This document shows, in pieces, positions 1 through 5,884 of a DNA stretch of 20,705 nucleotides. This DNA comes from an uncultured Prevotella sp. (GTDB lineage Bacteria; Bacteroidota; Bacteroidia; Bacteroidales; Bacteroidaceae). Position numbers and translations under genes: made by a program. Each line of letters starts with the position of its first letter. The first letter of the stretch is position 1. Where the stretch lies: the NCBI GenBank assembly GCA_900557255.1, contig USSA01000039.1, positions 1 through 20,705 on the forward strand. The letters are read 5' to 3'. The notes beneath the pieces were generated by a model. That model was not told where the DNA came from. It did no database searches and was given only the letters and a program-made list of their open reading frames with translations.

Positions 1-74
1 TTGAGGAATCTGCCGATGATACTGCTCAAACCATAGATGGCGGTATCCTTTGCTAGTGATTTTAAACTTGCCAT
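1..74 (-). CDS. Polysaccharide flippase-like protein, N-terminal fragment
   Basis: Only the first 24 codons lie in the window; the gene continues past base 1. The start is the ATG at 74-72. The visible peptide reads MASLKSLAKDTAIYGLSSII and then GRFL. This matches the usual opening of Bacteroidota oligosaccharide flippases of the MOP (Wzx-like) superfamily, where a short cytoplasmic stretch precedes the first membrane helix. It lies 101 bases downstream of the SpmA/SpmB gene on the same strand, so the two could be co-transcribed. The assignment rests on a short N-terminal similarity recalled from the family; the membrane helices that would confirm it are outside the window. Confidence 0.55.
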   Translation of the reverse strand, partial: MASLKSLAKDTAIYGLSSIIGRFL

Positions 75-175
75 TATCTTTCTTAATGTTGAATGTTAAG
101 TATTAAATGTTAAATTGGACTTGCGTCGTCATTCAAAGATTATCTGTGTAAATCGGTGAAATCTGTGGGAGACTC
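75..175. repeat. Intergenic spacer with short near-repeats
   Basis: The gap between the SpmA/SpmB gene and the flippase-like gene holds two low-complexity near-repeats. On the minus strand, 139-170 reads as imperfect repeats of a CACAGATTTCAC / GATTTACACAGAT type. 85-118 is an imperfect series of AACATT/TTAA units. No hairpin followed by a T-run was seen, so read-through from the upstream gene is plausible. Such ACAGATT strings recur in Bacteroidota intergenic DNA as far as I recall, but that was not checked here. Confidence 0.4.
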
Positions 176-1405
176 TTATCCGAAGAATAAATATGCAACA
201 GCGATTGCTGCGATGACTCCAGCCAAATCGGCGAGCAAGCCGCAAGCCACGGCGTGGCGAGTATTCCTGATGCTTACGCTTCCGAAATATACTGCCAATA
301 TATAGAAGGTGGTATCGGTGGAACCCTGGAAGATGCAGCTCAATCTGCCCACAAACGAATCAGGACCATAGTTCTTCATCGCCTCCAGCATCATGCCTCG
401 TGCACCACTTCCCGACAGCGGTTTCATGATGGCGGTAGGTAGGGCGCCTACGAAATCGGCATTCAAGCCGCATTGTTCTACCGACCACGAAATGCCCTGA
501 ATCACCATATCCATCGCTCCCGAAGCACGGAACACGCCGATGCCCACAAGGATAGCTACGAGATAAGGGATAATCTTCACCGCAGTAGTAAAACCTTCCT
601 TCGCTCCCTCGATAAATGCATCATAAACATTCACTTTCTTCCAGAATCCCGCCAGGATGAAGCAGAGGATGATGCCCAGGAGAATCATGTTAGAAGCCAA
701 GGTGGTAACCGTGTTCATCGTATCCTTATCCATCTGTCCGAATCCCCAGATGATGATGCCTACGAAGGCGCACATTCCCAACAGAGTAGCGAGCAATACC
801 GGCTGTAGGATGTTGATGCGCTGCCAGAGCGAAGTGATGATGATTCCGGCAAGCGTAGCCACGAGCGTAGCCATCAGGATAGGGATGAAGACATCCGTAG
901 GCTGGGCTGCTCCATAGGAGGCACGGAAGGCGAGGATGGTGGTAGGGATGATGGTGAGTCCTGAGGTGTTCAGAACCAAGAACATAATCATCGGGTTCGT
1001 TGCCGTATCCTTCTTCGTATTGAGCTCCTGCATCTGCTGCATCGCCTTTAATCCGGTAGGCGTTGCCGCATTATCGAGTCCCAGCATATTCGAAGCGATG
1101 TTCATGAAGATGCTTCCCATCACCGGATGGTTCTTCGGAATATCGGGGAAGAGACGGGTGAAGACCGGGCTGAGTGCTCTTGCCAACACATTCACTACTC
1201 CCGCCTTCTCTCCAATCTTCATGATGCCAAGCCAGAGGGCGAGCACGCCCGTCAGTCCGAGAGAAATCTCGAAGGCATTCTTGGATGAGTCGAAGGTGGA
1301 ATCTACAATCTTCTGGAAGATAGTCGTATCTCCCATTGCCAATCCGATGAGTGCGAAGATGAACGCAATCACGAAAAATGCTATCCAAATATAATTTAAA
1401 ACCAT
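176..1405 (-). CDS. Fused SpmA/SpmB nucleoside-recognition (GATE) membrane protein
   Basis: This 409-residue inner-membrane protein fuses two halves that are separate genes (spmA, spmB) in Bacillus. The N-terminal half (about 1-195) has the SpmA-type stretch with NIASNMLGLDNAATPTGLKA. The C-terminal half (about 235-409) has the SpmB-type stretch GSGARGMMLEAM, followed by FQGSTDTTFYILAVYFGS and a final hydrophobic helix. Several further hydrophobic segments are visible. The family carries the GATE/nucleoside-recognition fold and is presumed to move a small solute; the substrate is unknown. The name reflects Bacillus spore maturation, but nothing here suggests sporulation. The ATG at 1405-1403 starts directly into a membrane helix and is kept. 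A TAatTTTG promoter element at 1509-1502 (minus) would give an approximately 90-nt leader that includes the perfect palindrome at 1438-1469. Confidence 0.88.
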   Translation of the reverse strand: MVLNYIWIAFFVIAFIFALIGLAMGDTTIFQKIVDSTFDSSKNAFEISLGLTGVLALWLGIMKIGEKAGVVNVLARALSPVFTRLFPDIPKNHPVMGSIFMNIASNMLGLDNAATPTGLKAMQQMQELNTKKDTATNPMIMFLVLNTSGLTIIPTTILAFRASYGAAQPTDVFIPILMATLVATLAGIIITSLWQRINILQPVLLATLLGMCAFVGIIIWGFGQMDKDTMNTVTTLASNMILLGIILCFILAGFWKKVNVYDAFIEGAKEGFTTAVKIIPYLVAILVGIGVFRASGAMDMVIQGISWSVEQCGLNADFVGALPTAIMKPLSGSGARGMMLEAMKNYGPDSFVGRLSCIFQGSTDTTFYILAVYFGSVSIRNTRHAVACGLLADLAGVIAAIAVAYLFFG

Positions 1406-1437
1406 TTATTTGTATATTTCTTCAATTTACTATAGTT

Positions 1438-1469
1438 TCTAACTTTCTACCAGCTGGTAGAAAGTTAGA
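1438..1469. repeat. 32-bp perfect palindrome
   Basis: The left arm TCTAACTTTCTACCAG is followed at once by its exact reverse complement CTGGTAGAAAGTTAGA, with no spacer and no mismatch; pairing breaks at the next base on each side. It lies 33 bases upstream of the SpmA/SpmB start codon and, if the promoter call at 1502-1509 is right, inside that gene's 5' leader. It could be a protein-binding site, a leader hairpin or a dispersed palindromic repeat. No T-run follows on the minus strand, so it is not an obvious terminator. Confidence 0.85.
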
Positions 1470-1501
1470 GAGCCTGTTTGTCGTTTTTTCAAGCACGGCT
1501 G

Positions 1502-1509
1502 CAAAATTA
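1502..1509 (-). promoter_or_regulatory. Putative -7 element for the SpmA/SpmB gene
   Basis: The minus strand reads TAATTTTG, matching the Bacteroidota TAnnTTTG consensus and followed by CAGCCG. Transcription would begin near 1495. No clear -33 TTTG sits 19-21 bases upstream, so the call rests on the -7 element alone. Confidence 0.45.
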
Positions 1510-1549
1510 CAACAAAAAACTTGTTTAGGGTTCGTTTTATATAGAAAAT

Positions 1550-1597
1550 CCCTCATAGAGGGAGGATTTTGATGAATTTTATCCCTCATTGAGGGAT
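1550..1597. repeat. Two inverted repeats sharing the TCCCTCA half-site
   Basis: TCCCTC-ATA-GAGGGA (centre about 1556) and ATCCCTCA-T-TGAGGGAT (centre 1589) lie about 33 bases apart and share the same half-site. They sit between the leftward promoter at 1502-1509 and the rightward promoter at 1613-1643, where an operator for divergent transcription would be expected. The spacing is close to three helical turns, so two dimers could bind the same DNA face. The regulator is unknown; a dispersed genomic repeat is the alternative. Confidence 0.5.
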
Positions 1598-1612
1598 TTT
1601 TGCCATTTTTTC

Positions 1613-1643
1613 TTTGTCCTTTCAAGCATTATTTGTATATTTG
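1613..1643 (+). promoter_or_regulatory. Bacteroidota promoter for the structured RNA
   Basis: TTTG at 1613-1616, 19 bases, then TATATTTG at 1636-1643 match the Bacteroidota -33/-7 consensus at its usual spacing. Transcription would begin near 1650, just where the series of RNA hairpins starts. Confidence 0.7.
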
Positions 1644-1649
1644 TCAGCG

Positions 1650-1950
1650 ATTCTAAAAAGGATCGCGACATAATGGAAAAGGCGCATACTTAGCGCTTTG
1701 TTCTTGACGGATTGAAACTTCGCAAACTTCATGCATTGTCAGAACATAGCAACGGTAGGTGCTCTCGGGATGTGTTAATTCACATCCCTTTACTGGTATG
1801 GCTTATTGCGTCAAGGCGATAGGTCTATATCCGTATTGGGGAAAGTGTATACATATCGGCGTGGGCTTCGACGTTGCTCGTTCAACAATGCAGGGCAATG
1901 CGAAGGCCTCAATCCGTGGGACGAGTGACTGGTAAGTTCCCACGCTTTTT
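1650..1950 (+). ncRNA. Structured non-coding RNA candidate, about 300 nt
   Basis: The stretch has a consensus promoter at its 5' end and a hairpin plus T-run at its 3' end, but no convincing reading frame. Helices readable by eye: 1648-1654 with 1659-1665; AAGGCGC with GCGCTTT around 1678-1698; TGTTC(T)TGAC with GTCAGAACA (about 1698-1749, one bulge); GGGATGTG 1767-1774 with CACATCCC 1781-1788, perfect; CTTATTGC with GCGATAGG (about 1802-1823, two G-U pairs); and the terminal stem 1915-1921 with 1938-1944. I looked for and did not find RNase P, tmRNA or SRP RNA core sequences. A Bacteroidales 6S-like RNA (Bacteroidales-1 type) is possible but longer than I would expect. It could instead be a leader of the downstream operon, although that operon has its own promoter. 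The class is unassigned. Confidence 0.6.
1915..1950 (+). terminator. Terminator of the structured RNA
   Basis: CGTGGGA (1915-1921) pairs with TCCCACG (1938-1944), followed by CTTTTTTATTTT. A second copy of the 5' arm, GCGTGGG at 1859-1865, can pair with the same 3' arm (1939-1945), so two mutually exclusive pairings are possible. Confidence 0.65.
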
Positions 1951-2089
1951 TATTTTGCCGAAACCGAAATCTTAACCCGCCAAGTCTCGGGAACACCTGG
2001 CAAAATGATAATATACCAATGAAACATAACGATTTTTACAACTTTTGTTAAGCCGAAATCAAGAAATTTCGCTTATGAACCATTATGGA
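1951..2089. other. Spacer between RNA terminator and operon promoter
   Basis: There is no gene here. Two weaker structures are visible. TTTTGCC (1953-1959) can pair with GGCAAAA (1999-2005), enclosing a GCCAAG / CCTGGC pairing. CGAAAT (2054-2059) pairs with ATTTCG (2066-2071), extended by AAG/CTT across a bulge. Neither is followed by a T-run. Their role is unknown. Confidence 0.35.
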
Positions 2090-2121
2090 CTTGATAGTGT
2101 CAAGTAGAATCACTATCTTTG
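2090..2121 (+). promoter_or_regulatory. Promoter with overlapping inverted repeat, zinc-ribbon operon
   Basis: CTTG at 2090-2093, 20 bases, then TATCTTTG at 2114-2121 form a Bacteroidota promoter with a predicted start near 2128. A perfect 7-bp inverted repeat, GATAGTG (2093-2099) and CACTATC (2111-2117), fills the space between the two elements and overlaps the -7 box. That is a position where a bound repressor would block the polymerase. Confidence 0.6.
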
Positions 2122-2153
2122 TCCCCTAAATTAAGAATTTAAAACATGTAACT

Positions 2154-3254
2154 ATGGAGCGAGAAATGAAACGATGCCCTTATTGTGGTGAAACAATATT
2201 AGCTGTAGCTAAAAAATGTCGTTATTGTGGTGAATGGTTGGACAAACCTTTAACAAAAGAAACAGCACAAGTGAGGTCTCCATTTGCTTCTTCTGTGGAT
2301 TTGGCGAAGTCGAACATAGAAGACAAGGGAGTTAATAGTGTTGATGAAGAGTTGGAAGAGAATATCCCAGGTTGGATAGAGTATTTCTTCTATCAGCCGT
2401 TCATCAAGCATTATTGTGATTTCAAGTCATCTATAGGGCGTAAGCATTTTTGGATTTGTATGCTTTGGACTGCGCTCTTTACTAATGCTATTTTTGGACT
2501 TGCATTTTTATTGGTAGATAAACATGTGACTTTTTTAGATTCGTCCCGTACACTATTGCAAATCTCGTTAGTGCTTTTAGTTGTAGAGCTGGCGATAATC
2601 ATTCCTTCTTTGGCTTTGTATGTAAGACGTTTACGTGATGCAGAACTTTCTTGGAAGTGGGTTCTTAGTCTGTTTATTCCATATATTGGTCCTCTTATTT
2701 TGGTTATAAAACTCTGTAAGTCTGGAGATTTGGAATGTGGAACATCAAAAGCGAAGCCTATAGACTATATTGCCATTGTTGTTTGTTCATTATTAATCGT
2801 CTTTGGCTATTCACAAGGTTTGCCATATATGTTTGACACAATTAAGATGTGGCAGGAATATCCGTCCAAGATGAGTGCTCCAGACCTAAAGATGGAGGGT
2901 GAAGATACATTGGCTGTTGATACAATGGCTGTAAATAATCAGGAGGATATTGCAGAATCAGATGGTCCTGATGAAAGTGTGACAACTACAAATGTTGACT
3001 CAAATGATGACGAATATGCTTGGTTATGTATGCGGTATGCAGAACCAGAAGATTTGGAAAATAAAAGCAGCCGTGAATTGCGTATAATGCGTAACTATAT
3101 CTTTGCTCGTCATGGGTATATTTTCAAGAGTGATGATCTTAGGCAATACTTTCGTCAGTATGATTGGTACACACCGATAAGTAGAAATGTTACTAAAGAA
3201 TTGAGTAAAATAGAACGTGATAACATAAAGCTAATAGAGGCTTATGAAGATTAA
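2154..3254 (+). CDS. Zinc-ribbon / DUF805 / YARHG membrane protein
   Basis: This 366-residue protein opens the operon and has three parts. Residues 6-29 are a zinc ribbon with Cys8, Cys11, Cys22 and Cys25 (CX2CX10CX2C). Residues 81-190 look like a DUF805 membrane domain, including the signature YVRRLRDAELSWKW. Hydrophobic segments lie at about 99-121, 134-157, 169-187 and 204-222. After an acidic linker (about 240-288), residues 289-364 form a YARHG domain containing IFARHGYIF, then DLRQYF and WYTP. No signal peptide is present, so the ribbon should be cytoplasmic. Four full helices would put YARHG in the cytoplasm, but both flanks of the third segment are positively charged, so a re-entrant segment and an external YARHG remain possible. 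The function is unknown. It shares its N-terminal module with three later genes of the operon. Confidence 0.85.
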   Translation: MEREMKRCPYCGETILAVAKKCRYCGEWLDKPLTKETAQVRSPFASSVDLAKSNIEDKGVNSVDEELEENIPGWIEYFFYQPFIKHYCDFKSSIGRKHFWICMLWTALFTNAIFGLAFLLVDKHVTFLDSSRTLLQISLVLLVVELAIIIPSLALYVRRLRDAELSWKWVLSLFIPYIGPLILVIKLCKSGDLECGTSKAKPIDYIAIVVCSLLIVFGYSQGLPYMFDTIKMWQEYPSKMSAPDLKMEGEDTLAVDTMAVNNQEDIAESDGPDESVTTTNVDSNDDEYAWLCMRYAEPEDLENKSSRELRIMRNYIFARHGYIFKSDDLRQYFRQYDWYTPISRNVTKELSKIERDNIKLIEAYED

Positions 3255-3293
3255 TGCATGTCCATTTGAAGTAGATATTTAAACTCGCAAATA

Positions 3294-3971
3294 ATGAATA
3301 TGGTAATATACAATCATTCACGCAATCTGAACATAGCGTTTGGAGGAGTCGTTTTAGGCGAACTGATAAGTCTTGCCCATGACTTTCATTTTACCAAGGG
3401 GCTTTTGTGGAAATTCAGTGCTACAATCCCCGAAAATTTGGGAACCTTGATATCTTTTGTATGTGGTGCCATCCTCTGGATGTATTTGCAGCAGGCATGG
3501 GCCAACCACAAGGTATTTAAGACGGTATCCATTTCGTCGCTCATTGCCATGGAAGGCTTGTTTTGCTTGTGTGGGATTCTTGCAGACAAAAATTTGGACT
3601 GGGAGAGTGTGAGTGATGGGGCAACTCTATCGTTCATTCTTGTGCTTTTTCTCTTTTTTGCTTATTTGGTAATCAACCTATATGTTGGTATTGTTTTGAT
3701 AGTGAAGAGTGAAAGGGCTTTACGTTGGGGTGGTATCTTGACTATTGTGGAATTATTGTTTGGGATAGTTCTCTTGGTGAGCGGTAATACCGACAATTCA
3801 GTACTTTCATTTTTTGATTCTTTATTATTGATACTATTGAACTTTTCCTTGAAAGAAGGATGTTTGGATGAATTGGATGAGGACGAGGTAGAGATTGGAA
3901 TACTGCAATATGCCCAGATGGCTTATGTCTTGTTTATTCCTTTCCTGCTCATCTGTAGTGTTATGTTTTAA
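3294..3971 (+). CDS. Hypothetical polytopic membrane protein
   Basis: This 225-residue protein matches no family I recognise. It is almost entirely hydrophobic, with about six or seven predicted helices near 13-28 (weak), 47-67, 77-97, 110-136, 145-162, 167-187 and 205-224. The longest polar stretch is an acidic loop around 188-202. It has no zinc ribbon, unlike its neighbours. It lies 39 bases after the first zinc-ribbon gene and 23 bases before the second, on the same strand, so it is read as an operon member. Two nearby ATGs (3294 and 3300) are possible; the first is used. Co-location suggests it partners the zinc-ribbon membrane proteins, which is inference. Confidence 0.75.
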   Translation: MNMVIYNHSRNLNIAFGGVVLGELISLAHDFHFTKGLLWKFSATIPENLGTLISFVCGAILWMYLQQAWANHKVFKTVSISSLIAMEGLFCLCGILADKNLDWESVSDGATLSFILVLFLFFAYLVINLYVGIVLIVKSERALRWGGILTIVELLFGIVLLVSGNTDNSVLSFFDSLLLILLNFSLKEGCLDELDEDEVEIGILQYAQMAYVLFIPFLLICSVMF

Positions 3972-3994
3972 AAAACTTTTAAATACTAAATATT

Positions 3995-4705
3995 ATGGAG
4001 CAGAAACAAAGAGAAACCAAGCGTTGTCCTTATTGTGGCGAAGAGATTATGGCCACAGCTAAGAAATGCAGATATTGTGGGGAATGGTTGACAGGGGAGG
4101 TTCCACCTGACTACAACGAGCAACATGTTGACCCGATAGCATCTGATGAATTCAAGAGCCATAGTAGTCCCAATGTCGTAGCATCATTGGTGGTACTTGC
4201 TGTTGCCGCAATCTTGGCAGTTATCATAGCTGTTACCATGCATGCCAGTGGAGGTAGAATGAGTAATGATAGCAATGAGAATTGCGTAGATTCTGTTATG
4301 GTAGATACGACTAATACGGATACTGACGAAACATATACGTCTTCCGACGGCTATTCGTCGGATGAATCAAGCTCTGATAACTCTTATTCCCAGTCGTATG
4401 ATGAAACTAATCCCTATTTTGAAACCTACTTGCGTTGCAAGGGCAAGTTTATTAATGGAGGCACACCAATAGAATTGGAATTCTCCATTGACCAAGAAGG
4501 TGTTATTAATGGTGGAAGCGTTATTGCTCGTTTGAGTAATCAACGTTTTGATGACTTGTCGGGATGCCTTTCGGGCAACCACTTGGAGATGACCTTTGCC
4601 AATGGCAGCTCGTCGGTGTCATTGGATATTGTGAGTGACGGCAAGATGACTGGTACCATCGAAGGCGATGAGGTAACCTTGCATTTCACCACGCAACATT
4701 CATAA
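3995..4705 (+). CDS. Zinc-ribbon single-pass membrane protein with C-terminal beta domain
   Basis: The protein has 236 residues. The N-terminal zinc ribbon has Cys11, Cys14, Cys25 and Cys28, nearly identical to the other three in the operon. A polar stretch leads to one strong membrane helix at about 60-82. Next comes a Ser/Asp/Thr-rich linker (about 89-140) and a probably beta-rich C-terminal domain (141-236) with many Gly-turn-hydrophobic alternations. With no signal peptide, the ribbon should be cytoplasmic and the linker and C-terminal domain periplasmic, a layout that suits transmembrane signalling or anchoring. I do not recognise the C-terminal domain. It is followed after 19 bases by a lipoprotein gene. 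The ribbon call is firm; any function is unknown. Confidence 0.82.
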   Translation: MEQKQRETKRCPYCGEEIMATAKKCRYCGEWLTGEVPPDYNEQHVDPIASDEFKSHSSPNVVASLVVLAVAAILAVIIAVTMHASGGRMSNDSNENCVDSVMVDTTNTDTDETYTSSDGYSSDESSSDNSYSQSYDETNPYFETYLRCKGKFINGGTPIELEFSIDQEGVINGGSVIARLSNQRFDDLSGCLSGNHLEMTFANGSSSVSLDIVSDGKMTGTIEGDEVTLHFTTQHS

Positions 4706-4724
4706 TATTCTAAATGATAAAACT

Positions 4725-5261
4725 ATGACTAAACGAATACGAACCTATGTTTTGCTGCTCATAACGCTATTTACCTTTTGTGGATGTTATGCCCCCACTC
4801 CCTATCTTGGCACTTGGGTAACCGACATCGAGGAGGAAGATGGCTACGATGGTACCTTGAAACTGATGCTCAAGGAAGACGATAATATGGTGATAGAATT
4901 GCAGTTGGAAGGAACAGAGCAGATAGAAGACTACGATGTCAATGTCACAATGACCATGAAGATGAAAGGTACATGGGATGCCGTAGCAGAAATCATGACG
5001 CTCGACATCGACCCTAATAGCTTGATAACAAGGGTGGACGATGTGTCTTCCAGTAACAGCTATGCCAACTTGTTCTTGAATGCTTATCTTGCCAGTGCCT
5101 CCAACCGGTTGGCCTTAGAGAAAGAACTGGAACGTGAGTTTAAGTACGAAATAGACGACATGAATGGTGACGTTGACATTCTCTCTGTCTCTCCAACCAA
5201 GATGGAATGGAAATATGACGATGGAGATATTGTAACCTTCCGTAAAAGAATCACAGAATAA
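4725..5261 (+). CDS. Hypothetical lipoprotein, lipocalin-like
   Basis: This 178-residue protein has a lipoprotein signal peptide. Positive residues are followed by a hydrophobic core and a lipobox ending at Cys21 (FCGC), with maturation expected before Cys21. The mature part contains two GTW motifs, LGTWVTD soon after the lipid anchor and KGTWDA near residue 85, separated by strand-like stretches. This is reminiscent of small lipocalin-like lipoproteins of Bacteroidota. The zinc-ribbon protein at 5885 has a similar pair (DGSW, TGTW), hinting at related domains. It lies 19 bases after one zinc-ribbon gene and 12 before the next. The substrate is unknown and the fold is an inference from motif spacing. 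Confidence 0.75.
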   Translation: MTKRIRTYVLLLITLFTFCGCYAPTPYLGTWVTDIEEEDGYDGTLKLMLKEDDNMVIELQLEGTEQIEDYDVNVTMTMKMKGTWDAVAEIMTLDIDPNSLITRVDDVSSSNSYANLFLNAYLASASNRLALEKELEREFKYEIDDMNGDVDILSVSPTKMEWKYDDGDIVTFRKRITE

Positions 5262-5273
5262 AAATATCAAACT

Positions 5274-5849
5274 ATGACAGAAAACGAAACAAAGACTTGC
5301 CCCTATTGTGGGGAAACCATCTTGGCCATAGCCAAGAAGTGCCGATATTGTGGCGAATGGTTTGATGCTCCTCTGCCAGAGCCCAAAAAAACCAAAGAGT
5401 GTCCAGTGTGTGGGGAGGAGATAGATGCAGATGCAACTGTTTGCCCAGTATGTCATGAGAACATTACTGAGCAAAAAGTAGGCGAGTTTAAAAATTCTCA
5501 GGTGGAACAGAAAGAAAAAACCTCTAAGAAAGTACAAAGTACAAAGAAGGAGGTAAAAGAGAATAAGTCCACTAACAAACCACAAACAAACAAACCAAAG
5601 AAGAAAAAGAAGCAGCAAGAAGAAATAGAGGAATACGAAGATGATGACGATGGAGTTCCTGTAGGAACCCAATGTGTCTTTTGGCTAGTAGCTTTTTTGA
5701 TATCTTTATTAGCTGCTTATTTGATTTGGAATGTCGTTTTGGGTATAGATCGTCATTTCCTTAATAAAGGAACAGTATTCTTGACGATTGCGTTTACTAC
5801 GGGAGTAAAAAAGTTCTTTGATAAATTATATTTTACCTTCCATGGTTAA
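5274..5849 (+). CDS. Double zinc-ribbon protein with Lys-rich linker and membrane anchor
   Basis: The protein has 191 residues. It carries two zinc ribbons in tandem: the operon-type ribbon with Cys9, Cys12, Cys23 and Cys26, and a second of different sequence with Cys43, Cys46, Cys57 and Cys60 (CPVCGEEI then CPVCHENI). A very Lys-rich, probably disordered stretch (about 66-117) runs into an acidic patch (EEIEEYEDDDD). A membrane helix follows at about 133-157, with a second weaker hydrophobic stretch at 163-177. It lacks the large external domain of its sisters, so most of it would be cytoplasmic. The basic linker could contact nucleic acid or acidic partners; that is speculation. It overlaps neither neighbour, with gaps of 12 and 35 bases. 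Confidence 0.82.
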   Translation: MTENETKTCPYCGETILAIAKKCRYCGEWFDAPLPEPKKTKECPVCGEEIDADATVCPVCHENITEQKVGEFKNSQVEQKEKTSKKVQSTKKEVKENKSTNKPQTNKPKKKKKQQEEIEEYEDDDDGVPVGTQCVFWLVAFLISLLAAYLIWNVVLGIDRHFLNKGTVFLTIAFTTGVKKFFDKLYFTFHG

Positions 5850-5884
5850 CCAAAACAGAACTTTAACTTAAAAAAAATAGAATT

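Noticed and set aside
1378..1625. Small ORFs on both strands around 1378-1625
   Set aside because: They are by-products of the palindrome and inverted repeats, which read similarly on both strands.
1811..1996. 61-codon minus-strand ORF
   Set aside because: It runs antisense through the structured RNA and its terminator, with an Arg/Pro/Ser-rich composition. RNA structure explains the conserved-looking sequence better than a protein.
5115..5672. 185-codon hydrophobic minus-strand ORF
   Set aside because: It is the complement of the Lys/Glu-rich linker of the double zinc-ribbon gene, which reads as Phe/Leu runs in reverse.
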